Below, in pieces: positions 14,938-23,138 of a DNA stretch of 64,000 nucleotides. This DNA is from Agromyces flavus (GTDB taxonomy: Bacteria > Actinomycetota > Actinomycetes > Actinomycetales > Microbacteriaceae), in the NCBI RefSeq assembly GCF_900104685.1, contig NZ_LT629755.1, positions 1,612,001 through 1,676,000 on the forward strand, written 5' to 3'. Position numbers and translations under genes: made by a program. Position 1 is the first letter of the stretch. Each line of letters starts with the position of its first letter. The notes below the pieces were generated by a model, which saw only the letters and a list, made by a program, of their open reading frames with translations, was not told the DNA's origin and did not search any database.

Positions 14938-16239
14938 TCAGCGCAGTGCGGACTCGATGCGCTCCAGGTGCGCCACGACCGACGCGCGGCGGGGCGAGCG
15001 CGGCGGAAGCAGCTCGAGGCACGTCCGCCACAGCTCGACGTCGTACCGATGCTCGTCGCGCTCGGCCCATGCGAGGAGCAGCTCGGGCGATGCGTCGGCC
15101 AGGAGGGACTCGCGGACGCGGCTCGCGAGCTCGTCGCGCAGTTCGACGATGCCGGGCGCGGTCGATGCGGGCAGCACGGGGCCGGGGTACTGCTCGACCG
15201 CCTTGCGCAGGGAGCCCTGGCCGACCAGCCTCGCAACCCGAGCGGCGTCGAGATCGAGCTCGCGGGCGAGGCGATACGGCCGCGATTCCAGCGGTGGTTC
15301 GCCCGCCGACTCGAGCACGCGACGCAGGCGCGTGATCTCGGCTCGGAGCGTCACCGGCGACGCGTCGCGTTCGTACAGCAACGCGGCGAGGCGCTCGGCA
15401 CTGATGCCGCGCGGGTTCCACGCGAGCAGCGTCAGGATCTCGGCGTGCCGTGGGCTCAGCTCGTGCGACCCGAGGCGGGAGCGCTGCTCGCCGAGCACGG
15501 TGAGTGGCGTGCGCGTCGGCCTGGCCCCCGGGACGGCGGCCATGCGCGACCGCCGCAGCGTCGCGTGCACGGTGGATTCGAGGTTCGCGATCCGCAGCTC
15601 GGCCTCGACCGCGGCGACCGTCGCCTGCACGAGCGACATGGTGTGGGGAGCGACGGCGTGGTCGGTGCCGGTGATGTCGATGACGCCGAGCAGCGCCCCG
15701 TTCGCCGGATCGTGCACCGGCGCCGCCGTGCAGCTCCACGGGTGCACGATGCGGTTGTAGTGCTCGGCGCCGCGGATCTGCACCGCGCGGTCGAGTTGCA
15801 GCGCCGTGCCCGGCGCGCTCGTGCCGATCCGCCGCTCGGACCAGTCGGCGCCGGCGACGAACAGCATGTCCTCGGCCCGGCGCCGGAGGTGGGCGTCGCC
15901 CTCGACCCAGAGCAGGCGGCCGTCGGCGTCGCCGACCGCGACGACCAGCCCCGCGTCATCGGCCCCGTCGACGAGCAGTCGACGGATCACCGGCATGACC
16001 GACGCGAGGGCGTGCGACGAACGGTACTGCCGGAACGCATCCTCGTCGAGCTCGATCGCGGGCAACGCCCGGTCGGGATCGATGGCGCCGCGGATGGCGC
16101 GCTCCCACGATTCCCGGACGACGGGACGCAGCGTCAGCGGGACCACTCCGGTCGCGATCGCGTCCTGCTGGGCGCGCAGCAGTCGGTCGCGCAGGTCGCC
16201 GGCTGCGCCTGCGTGCTCCGACCCGGTCGGCATGCTCAC
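14938..16239 (-). CDS. GAF-domain transcriptional regulator with winged helix and BTAD-like C-terminus
   Basis: About 433 residues. The N-terminal half resembles the sensory region of AcoR-type activators: VRESWERAIRGAID, then a GAF domain (GLVVAVGDADGRLLWVEG, RIGTSAPGTALQLDRAVQI, TAAPVHDPANGALLGVIDITG; each cited in part). There is no AAA+ sigma-54 module. Instead the C-terminal half has an OmpR/SARP-like winged helix (SPRHAEILTLLAW, VTLRAEITRLRRVLE) and a helical region like bacterial transcriptional activation domains (KAVEQYPGPVLPASTAPG). GGAG five bases upstream supports GTG at 16239; ATG at 16233 is the alternative. It most likely senses an aldehyde or alcohol and activates the downstream dehydrogenase. 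Confidence 0.82.
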   Translation of the reverse strand: MSMPTGSEHAGAAGDLRDRLLRAQQDAIATGVVPLTLRPVVRESWERAIRGAIDPDRALPAIELDEDAFRQYRSSHALASVMPVIRRLLVDGADDAGLVVAVGDADGRLLWVEGDAHLRRRAEDMLFVAGADWSERRIGTSAPGTALQLDRAVQIRGAEHYNRIVHPWSCTAAPVHDPANGALLGVIDITGTDHAVAPHTMSLVQATVAAVEAELRIANLESTVHATLRRSRMAAVPGARPTRTPLTVLGEQRSRLGSHELSPRHAEILTLLAWNPRGISAERLAALLYERDASPVTLRAEITRLRRVLESAGEPPLESRPYRLARELDLDAARVARLVGQGSLRKAVEQYPGPVLPASTAPGIVELRDELASRVRESLLADASPELLLAWAERDEHRYDVELWRTCLELLPPRSPRRASVVAHLERIESALR

Positions 16240-16301
16240 GCCGTCTCCGATCACCCTCGATTGCGGATGCGGCAAGCATAGACCGCGCGGCGGACCGTGG
16301 C

Positions 16302-17456
16302 TCAGGCGGAGATCGCCTGCCGGTCGCGGGTCACGGCGTCGAGCAGCGCCCGCTCGTCCTCGAAGCGACGCACGTCGCCGCGGCCGGTCGCCAGCGCGTT
16401 CCGGGTGAAGGCCAGGCGCGTGGCATCCGCGATGAAGCGCTTCACCTCTGCCGTGCGCGGCGGATGCTGCGCGCGTGCCCATGCGAGCGCGGCACGGCGC
16501 CCCGCGGGAGTCGACAGCCCGGCCACCTCGTCGGCGTTGAACCATCCCGCCGCGGCGTACTCGGCGAGTCGCCGGCGCGTGACGGCCTGCTCGCGCCGCC
16601 GCAGCAGGATCGTGAGCACGATCGCCGCGATGAAGATCGGCACCTGCACGGTGAAGTAGAGCGCGAAGGCGTCGGCGAAGGCGAGCGAACCGTTCCAGAA
16701 TGCGTGCAGAAGGATGGCGGCGACGAGGCCGAGGAGGAACCATCCGATCACGCGCGGCCCGCCGCCACGACTCGCGGCGATGCCGATCGCGACGCCGGTG
16801 CAGGCCGTGAAGAGCACGTGCGCGAACGGCGAGAAGATGCCGCGCACCAGGAAGGTCATGCCGAGCTCGCCCGCCCCGCCCTCGATGAGCGCGACGCCGA
16901 AGTAGAGGATGTTCTCGGTGAAGGCGAAGCCGGCCGCGACCGTCGCGGCGTACACGAGCCCGTCGACCGGCCCGTCGAAGTGCGACCGCGAGAACGCGTA
17001 GATGAGCAGGACGCCGACGCCCTTCGCGAGTTCCTCGACGATCGGGGCCTGCACCACCGCTCCGACCGCCTCGTCGCCCGTGGCGCCCGCGGGCCCCGAC
17101 AGTGCGGCGAACAGCTGCACGCCGAGGTCGACGACGAGCGCGATCGCGACCGAGACCGCAGCACCCCACAGGAACGCGAACCAGAGCGCCCAGCGCGGCT
17201 CGGGCTCCCACCGGTCGACCCAGCGGATCGCGAGGAGCACGATCACGAGCGGGACGACCGCCAGCAGCGTGCCGGTCGCGACCACCGAGACGCCGAGCGA
17301 GACGGCCAGGTAGCCGAGGACGAGGAGGGCGACGAGTCCGGCGATCGCGAACGCGATGATCCATCCGGCGCCGACCCCGCGACGGCGGGGCGCTGCCGGC
17401 GGCCACGCGGGCACGTACGACTGGGGACCGGGAGCGGGGCTCGGCGTGAGGCTCAC
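16302..17456 (-). CDS. PrsW-family intramembrane metalloprotease
   Basis: The 384-residue protein has about nine membrane helices and the PrsW motifs: EELAKG (paired Glu), GFAFTEN, SPFAHVLFT and LLHAFWN, which supply the predicted metal ligands in the membrane. PrsW cleaves an anti-sigma factor in Bacillus subtilis; the actinobacterial substrates are not known. A cytoplasmic tail of about 90 residues follows the last helix. The GTG start at 17456 has no ribosome binding site but a TAGGCT box ends 6 nt upstream, suggesting a leaderless mRNA. An RskA-type anti-sigma lies 6 kb away, but a link is speculative. Confidence 0.9.
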   Translation of the reverse strand: MSLTPSPAPGPQSYVPAWPPAAPRRRGVGAGWIIAFAIAGLVALLVLGYLAVSLGVSVVATGTLLAVVPLVIVLLAIRWVDRWEPEPRWALWFAFLWGAAVSVAIALVVDLGVQLFAALSGPAGATGDEAVGAVVQAPIVEELAKGVGVLLIYAFSRSHFDGPVDGLVYAATVAAGFAFTENILYFGVALIEGGAGELGMTFLVRGIFSPFAHVLFTACTGVAIGIAASRGGGPRVIGWFLLGLVAAILLHAFWNGSLAFADAFALYFTVQVPIFIAAIVLTILLRRREQAVTRRRLAEYAAAGWFNADEVAGLSTPAGRRAALAWARAQHPPRTAEVKRFIADATRLAFTRNALATGRGDVRRFEDERALLDAVTRDRQAISA

Positions 17457-17462
17457 GCCCGA

Positions 17463-17468
17463 AGCCTA
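17463..17468 (-). promoter_or_regulatory. -10 box for leaderless PrsW transcript
   Basis: TAGGCT on the minus strand with 6 nt between it and the GTG at 17456, so transcription should begin at or beside the start codon. Confidence 0.5.
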
Positions 17469-17489
17469 TCGACGGCCGCCCACGTCAGT

Positions 17490-18887
17490 TCAGGGCTTGA
17501 CGGGGTCGAACATCACGCCGGGGTTCAGGATGCCCCGCGGGTCGAACACCTCCTTGATCCGGCGCTGCAGTTCGACGGACGTGTCGCCGACCTCCTCGGC
17601 GAGCCAGCGGCGCTTCAGCAGGCCCACGCCGTGCTCGCCGGTGAGGGTCCCGCCGAGCCGGACCCCGGTGCGGAACAGCTCGTCGGCCGCGGCCCAGATG
17701 CGTTCCGGCACCTCGTCGCCCTCGAACACGAAGTTCGGGTGCAGGTTGCCGTCGCCCGCGTGCGCGAGCGTGGGGATCTCGACCTCGTAGCGCGCCCCGA
17801 TGTCCGCGATCGCGCGGAACATCTCGGGCAGGCGCGAGCGCGGCACCGCGACGTCCTCGATGAGCACGTTGCCGCGCGAGGCGAGCGCGGGGTGCATCGC
17901 GCGGCGGATGTCGAGCAGGCGCTCGCCCGTCGCCGCATCCGTCGAGCGGACCACGCGTCCGCCCGCGGCCTCGAAGACGTGGGCGATCGCCTCGGCGTCC
18001 GCGGCCGCGTCGCCCGCGTCGCACTGCGCGAGGAGGAACGTCTCGCCGGGTGCGAAGTCGGCCAGCGGCGTGCCCACGAGCGCGGCCGCGCCGAGGTGCT
18101 CGGTCACGCGTGCCAGCCCGACGGGATCGATGAGCTCGAGCAACGCCGGGCGGATGCGAGCACCCGCGACGCCGCCGACCGCGACACCCGCGGCCTCGAC
18201 GTCGGGGAAGGCGGCGGCGACCGTGTGGGTCTCGCCGACCACGAGCGGGAGCAGTCGCACCGTGGCCTCGACGATGATCGCGAGGGTGCCCTCCGAGCCG
18301 GTCAGCAGCGCCGTGAGGTCGTAGCCGGTGACGCCTTTCACCGTGCGGTGCCCCGTGCGGAGCAGCGTGCCGTCGGCGAGCACCGCGGCGAGGCCCAGGA
18401 CCGACTCGCGCGTGACGCCGTACTTCGCGCAGAGCAGGCCCCCGGCGTTCGTCGCGATGTTGCCGCCGATCGACGAGATGGCGCGGCTGGCCGGATCGGG
18501 CGCGAACCACAGTCCACGCTCCCTCGCTGCGCGATCGAGGTCGCCGTTGAGCACGCCGGCCTCAACGACCGCGAGCTGGTCGACCTCCGAGATCTCGAGG
18601 ATGCGATCCATCCGCGCCAGGTCGAGCACGATCGACCCGTCGCTCGAGATCGCTCCGCCCGCGAGTCCCGTACCGGCGCCGCGGGGCACCACCGGGGTCC
18701 CGGTGGAGCTCGCGATGCGCATCACGGCCTGCACGTCCTCGACGGATGCCGCGTGCACGACCGCGAGGGCCGGGTGCGGGCTGCGCCAACCGGAGCGGTC
18801 CTCGCGCACCGCGGCGAGCTCGGGCCCGCCGGTCACCACCGCGTCGCCGAGGAGGGAGGTGAGCTGGTCGACAGCGGCGGTGGGCAT
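17490..18887 (-). CDS. FAD-linked oxidase, glycolate oxidase / D-lactate dehydrogenase (GlcD-like)
   Basis: The 465-residue flavoprotein has the PCMH-type FAD domain (PVVPRGAGTGLAGGAI, SSIGGNIATNAGG) and the FAD-oxidase C-terminal domain (PTLAHAGDGNLHPNF, GEHGVGLLKRRWL, DPRGILNPGVMF). These are the GlcD and D-lactate dehydrogenase signatures, an enzyme that oxidises a 2-hydroxy acid to the 2-oxo acid and passes electrons to the membrane pool. No GlcE or GlcF partner is adjacent, which favours a single-subunit D-lactate or 2-hydroxyglutarate dehydrogenase. The ATG at 18887 is probably leaderless, with TACGCT ending 6 nt upstream. Confidence 0.9.
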   Translation of the reverse strand: MPTAAVDQLTSLLGDAVVTGGPELAAVREDRSGWRSPHPALAVVHAASVEDVQAVMRIASSTGTPVVPRGAGTGLAGGAISSDGSIVLDLARMDRILEISEVDQLAVVEAGVLNGDLDRAARERGLWFAPDPASRAISSIGGNIATNAGGLLCAKYGVTRESVLGLAAVLADGTLLRTGHRTVKGVTGYDLTALLTGSEGTLAIIVEATVRLLPLVVGETHTVAAAFPDVEAAGVAVGGVAGARIRPALLELIDPVGLARVTEHLGAAALVGTPLADFAPGETFLLAQCDAGDAAADAEAIAHVFEAAGGRVVRSTDAATGERLLDIRRAMHPALASRGNVLIEDVAVPRSRLPEMFRAIADIGARYEVEIPTLAHAGDGNLHPNFVFEGDEVPERIWAAADELFRTGVRLGGTLTGEHGVGLLKRRWLAEEVGDTSVELQRRIKEVFDPRGILNPGVMFDPVKP

Positions 18888-18893
18888 GCCGCC

Positions 18894-18899
18894 AGCGTA
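18894..18899 (-). promoter_or_regulatory. -10 box for leaderless FAD-oxidase transcript
   Basis: TACGCT on the minus strand, six bases before the ATG at 18887. No Shine-Dalgarno sequence is seen. Confidence 0.5.
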
Positions 18900-18961
18900 G
18901 CCGCCGTCGTCAGGTCCGATTTCCGCTACTCCACGTCGGCGGCGCGTGCGACGCTGGTGTC

Positions 18962-20455
18962 ATGACCACCATGACGGCCGAGCCGACCGCCGACCCGCTC
19001 GCCGACCCCGCGTTCGCGGAGCGGTACCGCGCGATGCTCGCACGCGACGACCGGTTCGACGGATGGTTCATCACCGGCGTGCACTCGACCGGCATCTACT
19101 GCCGGCCCAGTTGCCCCGCCGCACCCCCGAAGCCGTCGAACGTGACCTTCTACCGCACGGCCGCGGCGGCCCATGAGGCCGGGCTGCGCGCCTGCAAGCG
19201 ATGCCTGCCCGACGCCGTGCCCGGGTCGCCCGAGTGGGACCTGGGCGACGACCTCGCGGCGCGCGCGATGCGGCTCATCGCCGACGGCGTGGTCGAGCGC
19301 GACGGCGTGCCGGGTCTCGCCGCGCGACTCGGCTACACGCCCCGCCACCTCACGCGGGTGCTCGCGGCGGAGCTCGGCGCCGGGCCGCTCGCACTCGCCC
19401 GTGCCCACCGGGCGCAGACCGCCCGCGCGCTGCTGACCTCGACCTCCATGCGCGTGGCCGACGTCGCCTTCGCGTCGGGATTCGGCAGCATCCGGCAGTT
19501 CAACGACACCATCCGCGCCGTGTACGAGCGCAGCCCGCTCGAGCTCCGGGCGACCGCGCGACGCGCGACCCCGGTCGCGGACGCCGGCACAGTGCGGTTG
19601 CGCCTCCCGGCCCGGGCGCCCTTCGATGCGGCGGGCGTCTTCGCCTGGCTCGGCGACCGCGCGCTGGCCGGTGTCGAGGAGGCCGGGCCCACGCACTACG
19701 AGCGAACGCTCGCCCTCCCCTCCGGTCCGGCGCTCGTTCGACTCGCCGCCGTGCCCGACTCCCCCGCGCTCGACGTCGAGGCGCGGCTCGCGAGCCTCAC
19801 CGACCTCGCGCCGCTCGTCGCGCGCGTCCGCCGGCTGTTCGACCTCGACGCCGACGCGACCGCGATCGATGCGGCGCTCGCCGCCGATCCCGTCCTCGCC
19901 CCCTCGATCGCGGCGACCCCCGGCCTGCGCATGCCCGGCACACTCGACCCCCACGAACTCGTCGTGCGTGCGCTCATCGGCCAGCAGGTGTCCGTCGCCG
20001 CCGCGCGGACCGCCCTGACGCGGCTCGCGGCCGAGCTCGGCGAGCGAGTCGAGTTCGACGGCCGGACGCGCACGCTCTTCCCTCCGCCCGAGGCCATCGC
20101 CGAGCACGGCGCCGAGGTCCTGCGCGGTCCCGCCACCCGCATCCGCACCATCGTCGACGTGAGCACGCGACTGGCCACGGGCGAGCTCGTCGTCGCGGCC
20201 GAGTGCGAGCGCGCCCAGTTGCGCGCCGACCTCCTCGCGATCCCGGGAATCGGACCCTGGACCGCCGGCTACCTCGCCATGCGCGTCACGCGAGAACCCG
20301 ACGAACTGCTCGTCTCCGACCTCGCGCTGCGCAACGGGGCGGTGCGACTCGGACTGCCCGGCGACGCCAAGGCGCTGGCGGCGCACGGCGAGCGATGGGC
20401 GCCGTGGCGGAGCTACGCATCGATGCACCTGTGGCGGGCCGCGGCATCCGCCTGA
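18962..20455 (+). CDS. Ada-type regulator fused to AlkA-like DNA-3-methyladenine glycosylase
   Basis: The 497-residue protein joins three repair modules. The Ada zinc domain has C47, C51, C78 and C81 (GIYCRPSC, ACKRC); C47 is the expected methyl acceptor for phosphotriesters. An AraC-type helix-turn-helix pair follows (about 95-195: GVPGLAARLGYTPRHLTRVL, VADVAFASGFGSIRQFN). The rest is AlkA-like: the N-terminal beta domain and the HhH-GPD motif (LLAIPGIGPWTAGYLAMR with the catalytic Asp in VSDLALR). The O6-methylguanine transferase module of E. coli Ada is missing. It should sense methyl damage, activate genes and excise alkylated bases. The start is probably leaderless. Confidence 0.93.
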   Translation: MTTMTAEPTADPLADPAFAERYRAMLARDDRFDGWFITGVHSTGIYCRPSCPAAPPKPSNVTFYRTAAAAHEAGLRACKRCLPDAVPGSPEWDLGDDLAARAMRLIADGVVERDGVPGLAARLGYTPRHLTRVLAAELGAGPLALARAHRAQTARALLTSTSMRVADVAFASGFGSIRQFNDTIRAVYERSPLELRATARRATPVADAGTVRLRLPARAPFDAAGVFAWLGDRALAGVEEAGPTHYERTLALPSGPALVRLAAVPDSPALDVEARLASLTDLAPLVARVRRLFDLDADATAIDAALAADPVLAPSIAATPGLRMPGTLDPHELVVRALIGQQVSVAAARTALTRLAAELGERVEFDGRTRTLFPPPEAIAEHGAEVLRGPATRIRTIVDVSTRLATGELVVAAECERAQLRADLLAIPGIGPWTAGYLAMRVTREPDELLVSDLALRNGAVRLGLPGDAKALAAHGERWAPWRSYASMHLWRAAASA

Positions 20456-20538
20456 CCACACCCGCGGTTGTCGCCATCGAGGAGCGTCGGGGCGGTTTCG
20501 TTGTACCTCCCGCACAGCATGGCCGAATCGGCGGCCGA

Positions 20539-20544
20539 TAGCCT
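20539..20544 (+). promoter_or_regulatory. -10 box for leaderless FAH-family transcript
   Basis: TAGCCT with 6 nt before the GTG at 20551; no ribosome binding site. Confidence 0.5.
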
Positions 20545-20550
20545 AGACGG

Positions 20551-21426
20551 GTGAAGTTCGCACACCTCCGAGTCGAAGGCCAGACGACCCCACGACTCGC
20601 GGCGGTGATCGGCGACGACGCGCTCTTCCTCGACGAGGTCATGGGCGACCCCCCGCTCGACCTGCAGTGCCTCATCGAACGCGGGCCCGACGCGCTCGAC
20701 GCGGTCCGCGACGCGGTCTCCGGCGCGATGGCCGACGGCCCCGCGACCACGCCCGTCGCGCAGCTGCGCCACTCCTCGGCCGTCCTCCGCCCCGCACAGG
20801 TGCTCGCGATCGGCGCGAACTACGCCGCGCACGCGTCCGAGCTGAAGCTGCGCTCCGAGACGGCGATGACCATCTTCTCGCTCTGGCCGAACTCGCTCAG
20901 CGGCCACGGCGCCACGACGACCTGGGCGGGGGATGTCGCGACCCAGGTCGACTACGAGGCCGAGCTCGGCGTCATCATCGGCCGCCCCGCGAAGGACGTG
21001 GCCGTGCGCGACGCGCTCGACTACGTGTGGGGATACACGGTCGTGAACGACATCACGGCACGCGATATCCAGTTCAGCGAAGCCCAGTGGTCGCGCTGCA
21101 AGTCGTTCGACGGCTTCACGCCGACGGGCCCGGTCGTCGTGACCGCCGACGAGATCGCCGATCCGCAGGACCTGTGGCTCACGACGAACGTCGACGGGCA
21201 CGTCCTGCAGGACGCCTCGACCAACGAGATGGTCCGCAGCGTGGCCGAGATCATCTCCTACCTCTCGCGCACCTCGACCATCCCGCCCGGCACCCTGATC
21301 TCGACCGGCAGCCCGGGCGGCGCCGGCTACTCGCGCAACCCGCAGGTCTTCCTGCGCGACGGCTCGAGCGTGACCGTCACGATCGAGGGCATCGGGTCGT
21401 TGACGACGCACTGCCGCGTCGTCTGA
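20551..21426 (+). CDS. Fumarylacetoacetate hydrolase family protein
   Basis: The 291-residue protein has the FAH fold signatures: VLAIGANYAAHASE, DYEAELGVIIGRPAKDV with the metal-binding acidic residues, WGYTVVNDITARDIQ, and the closing TPTGPVVVT and STGSPGGAGYSRNP loops. Members hydrolyse or decarboxylate 2-hydroxy-dienoates, acylpyruvates or fumarylacetoacetate with Mg2+. No aromatic ring-cleavage genes are nearby, so acylpyruvase or oxaloacetate-decarboxylase activity is as likely as a catabolic role. The GTG at 20551 is the only start that keeps the N-terminal MKFAHLR strand. Confidence 0.9.
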   Translation: MKFAHLRVEGQTTPRLAAVIGDDALFLDEVMGDPPLDLQCLIERGPDALDAVRDAVSGAMADGPATTPVAQLRHSSAVLRPAQVLAIGANYAAHASELKLRSETAMTIFSLWPNSLSGHGATTTWAGDVATQVDYEAELGVIIGRPAKDVAVRDALDYVWGYTVVNDITARDIQFSEAQWSRCKSFDGFTPTGPVVVTADEIADPQDLWLTTNVDGHVLQDASTNEMVRSVAEIISYLSRTSTIPPGTLISTGSPGGAGYSRNPQVFLRDGSSVTVTIEGIGSLTTHCRVV

Positions 21427-21479
21427 CCCGCACTCGCCCACTCCCGTCGGGCGCGCGTGCCGGTGGCCCCGGCGGGTCA
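21424..21479. terminator. Inverted repeat enclosing both stop codons of converging genes
   Basis: TGACCCGC (21424-21431), which includes the FAH stop, pairs perfectly with GCGGGTCA (21472-21479), which includes the aspartase stop on the other strand. A smaller GC helix fits inside. It may end both transcripts; there is no T tract. Confidence 0.45.
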
Positions 21480-22988
21480 GTCGCTCGGCTCGCCCTTGCG
21501 CTCGATGACGGGGATCGCCTGCGTGATCGGCTGCGCACCCGAGAGCCGCGACGGCGCGAGGTGACGCGTGACGTCCTCGCGGGTCATGAGATTCGCCTCG
21601 ACCACGAGGTCGGCGACGGGGCGCCCCGTGGCGAGCGCGGCCTTGGCCAGCTTCGCCGCCTCGGTGTAGCCGATGAACGGGATGAGCGCGGTGATCACGC
21701 CGACGCTCGAGGCGACCTGCGACTCGAGGTGCTCGACGTTCGCGCTGATGCCGTCGACGCAGTTGACCCGGAGCGTCCAGCAGGCCTGTCGCATCCACGT
21801 GATCGACTGCAGCAGCGAGTGCGCGATCACGGGCTCGAACGCGTTGAGCTGGAGCTGGCCGTTCTCGGCGGCCATCATGACCGTGACATCCGCGCCGGCG
21901 ACCGCGTACGCCACCTGGCTCACGGCTTCGGGGATGACCGGGTTCACCTTGCCCGGCATGATGCTCGAACCCGCCTGCCGCGGCGGGAGGTGGATCTCGC
22001 CGAGGCCCGCCTGGGGACCCGAGGACAGCAGTCGGAGGTCGTTGCAGATCTTCGACAGCTTGATCGCGCTGCGCTTGAGCGCGCTCGAGAACGTCATGAA
22101 CACGCCGGTGTCGCTCGTGGCCTCGACGAGGTCGGGGGCCGTCTCGAGCGGTTGGCCGGCGATCTCGCTCAAGTGGCGCACCACGGCGGCGGCGTACCCG
22201 GGATCGGCGGTGATGCCCGTGCCGACGGCCGTGCCGCCGAGGTTGACCTCGGAGAGCAGCTTGATCGTCTCGCGGAGCCGCGCGATGTCCTCGCCGAGCG
22301 TCGTGGCGAATCCGTGGAATTCCTGGCCGAGCGTCATCGGAACGGCGTCCTGCAGCTGGGTGCGGCCGACCTTGAGGATGTCGTGGAACTCGCGGCCCTT
22401 GCGGCCGAACGCGATGCGCAGCTGGTCGAGCTCGGAGAGCATCGTCGTGAGCGACGCCGTCATGGACAGCTTGATCGCGGTCGGGTAGGTGTCGTTCGTC
22501 GACTGGCTGCGGTTGACGTCGTCGATGGGGTGCAGGATGTCGTACCGGCCCTTGGGGTACCCGGCGATCTCGAGCGCGACGTTGGTGATGACCTCGTTCG
22601 CGTTCATGTTGGTCGAGGTGCCCGCGCCGCCCTGGATGACGCCGACCACGAACTGGTCGTGGAACTCGCCGTCGATGATGCGCTGACAGGCTTCGTCGAT
22701 CCAGACCTGCTTCTGGGGCTCGAGCGCGCCGACCTCCTTGTTGGCGCGCGCCGCGGCCTGCTTGACCTGGGCGAACGCGACGACGAGCTCGGGATAGACC
22801 GAGATCGGGCGCTTGGAGATGGGGAAGTTGTCGAGCGCCCGCTTGGTGTGCACGCCCCAATACGCGTCGGCCGGCACGTCGACCGAGCCGAGCGAGTCGG
22901 TCTCGGTCCGCATCGGTCCGTGGCTGGTCTGGAACACCTCGTCCTCCCGTCCTTGGGTCAGCACGGTCTGGTGGTCAGGTCGGGTCAT
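21477..22988 (-). CDS. aspA: Aspartate ammonia-lyase
   Basis: The protein (about 503 residues) is a fumarate-lyase superfamily enzyme with the signature GSSIMPGKVNPV, the conserved QGGAGTSTNMNANEV and SQSTNDTYPTA motifs and EATSDTGVF. The substrate-loop sequences match aspartase rather than fumarase, so it should interconvert L-aspartate with fumarate and ammonia. A short N-terminal extension (HQTVLTQGREDEVFQ) precedes the usual start MRTETDSLG. GGAG precedes the alternative GTG at 22994 by five bases, so the true start may be two codons upstream. It stands alone, converging on the FAH gene. Confidence 0.9.
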   Translation of the reverse strand: MTRPDHQTVLTQGREDEVFQTSHGPMRTETDSLGSVDVPADAYWGVHTKRALDNFPISKRPISVYPELVVAFAQVKQAAARANKEVGALEPQKQVWIDEACQRIIDGEFHDQFVVGVIQGGAGTSTNMNANEVITNVALEIAGYPKGRYDILHPIDDVNRSQSTNDTYPTAIKLSMTASLTTMLSELDQLRIAFGRKGREFHDILKVGRTQLQDAVPMTLGQEFHGFATTLGEDIARLRETIKLLSEVNLGGTAVGTGITADPGYAAAVVRHLSEIAGQPLETAPDLVEATSDTGVFMTFSSALKRSAIKLSKICNDLRLLSSGPQAGLGEIHLPPRQAGSSIMPGKVNPVIPEAVSQVAYAVAGADVTVMMAAENGQLQLNAFEPVIAHSLLQSITWMRQACWTLRVNCVDGISANVEHLESQVASSVGVITALIPFIGYTEAAKLAKAALATGRPVADLVVEANLMTREDVTRHLAPSRLSGAQPITQAIPVIERKGEPSD

Positions 22989-23138
22989 CGACACGGTGGC
23001 TCCATCGCCTCGGGTGTGCACGGGATCGCCGCGCGGTTCCCCTCGAGCCTACCGCCGGGCCCTCCGGCGCGTTCCGGCACCGCGCGGTCGGTTCGTGCGC
23101 GGTTCCGGCGATGGCCGCACGATTCGTGCGCCGACTCG

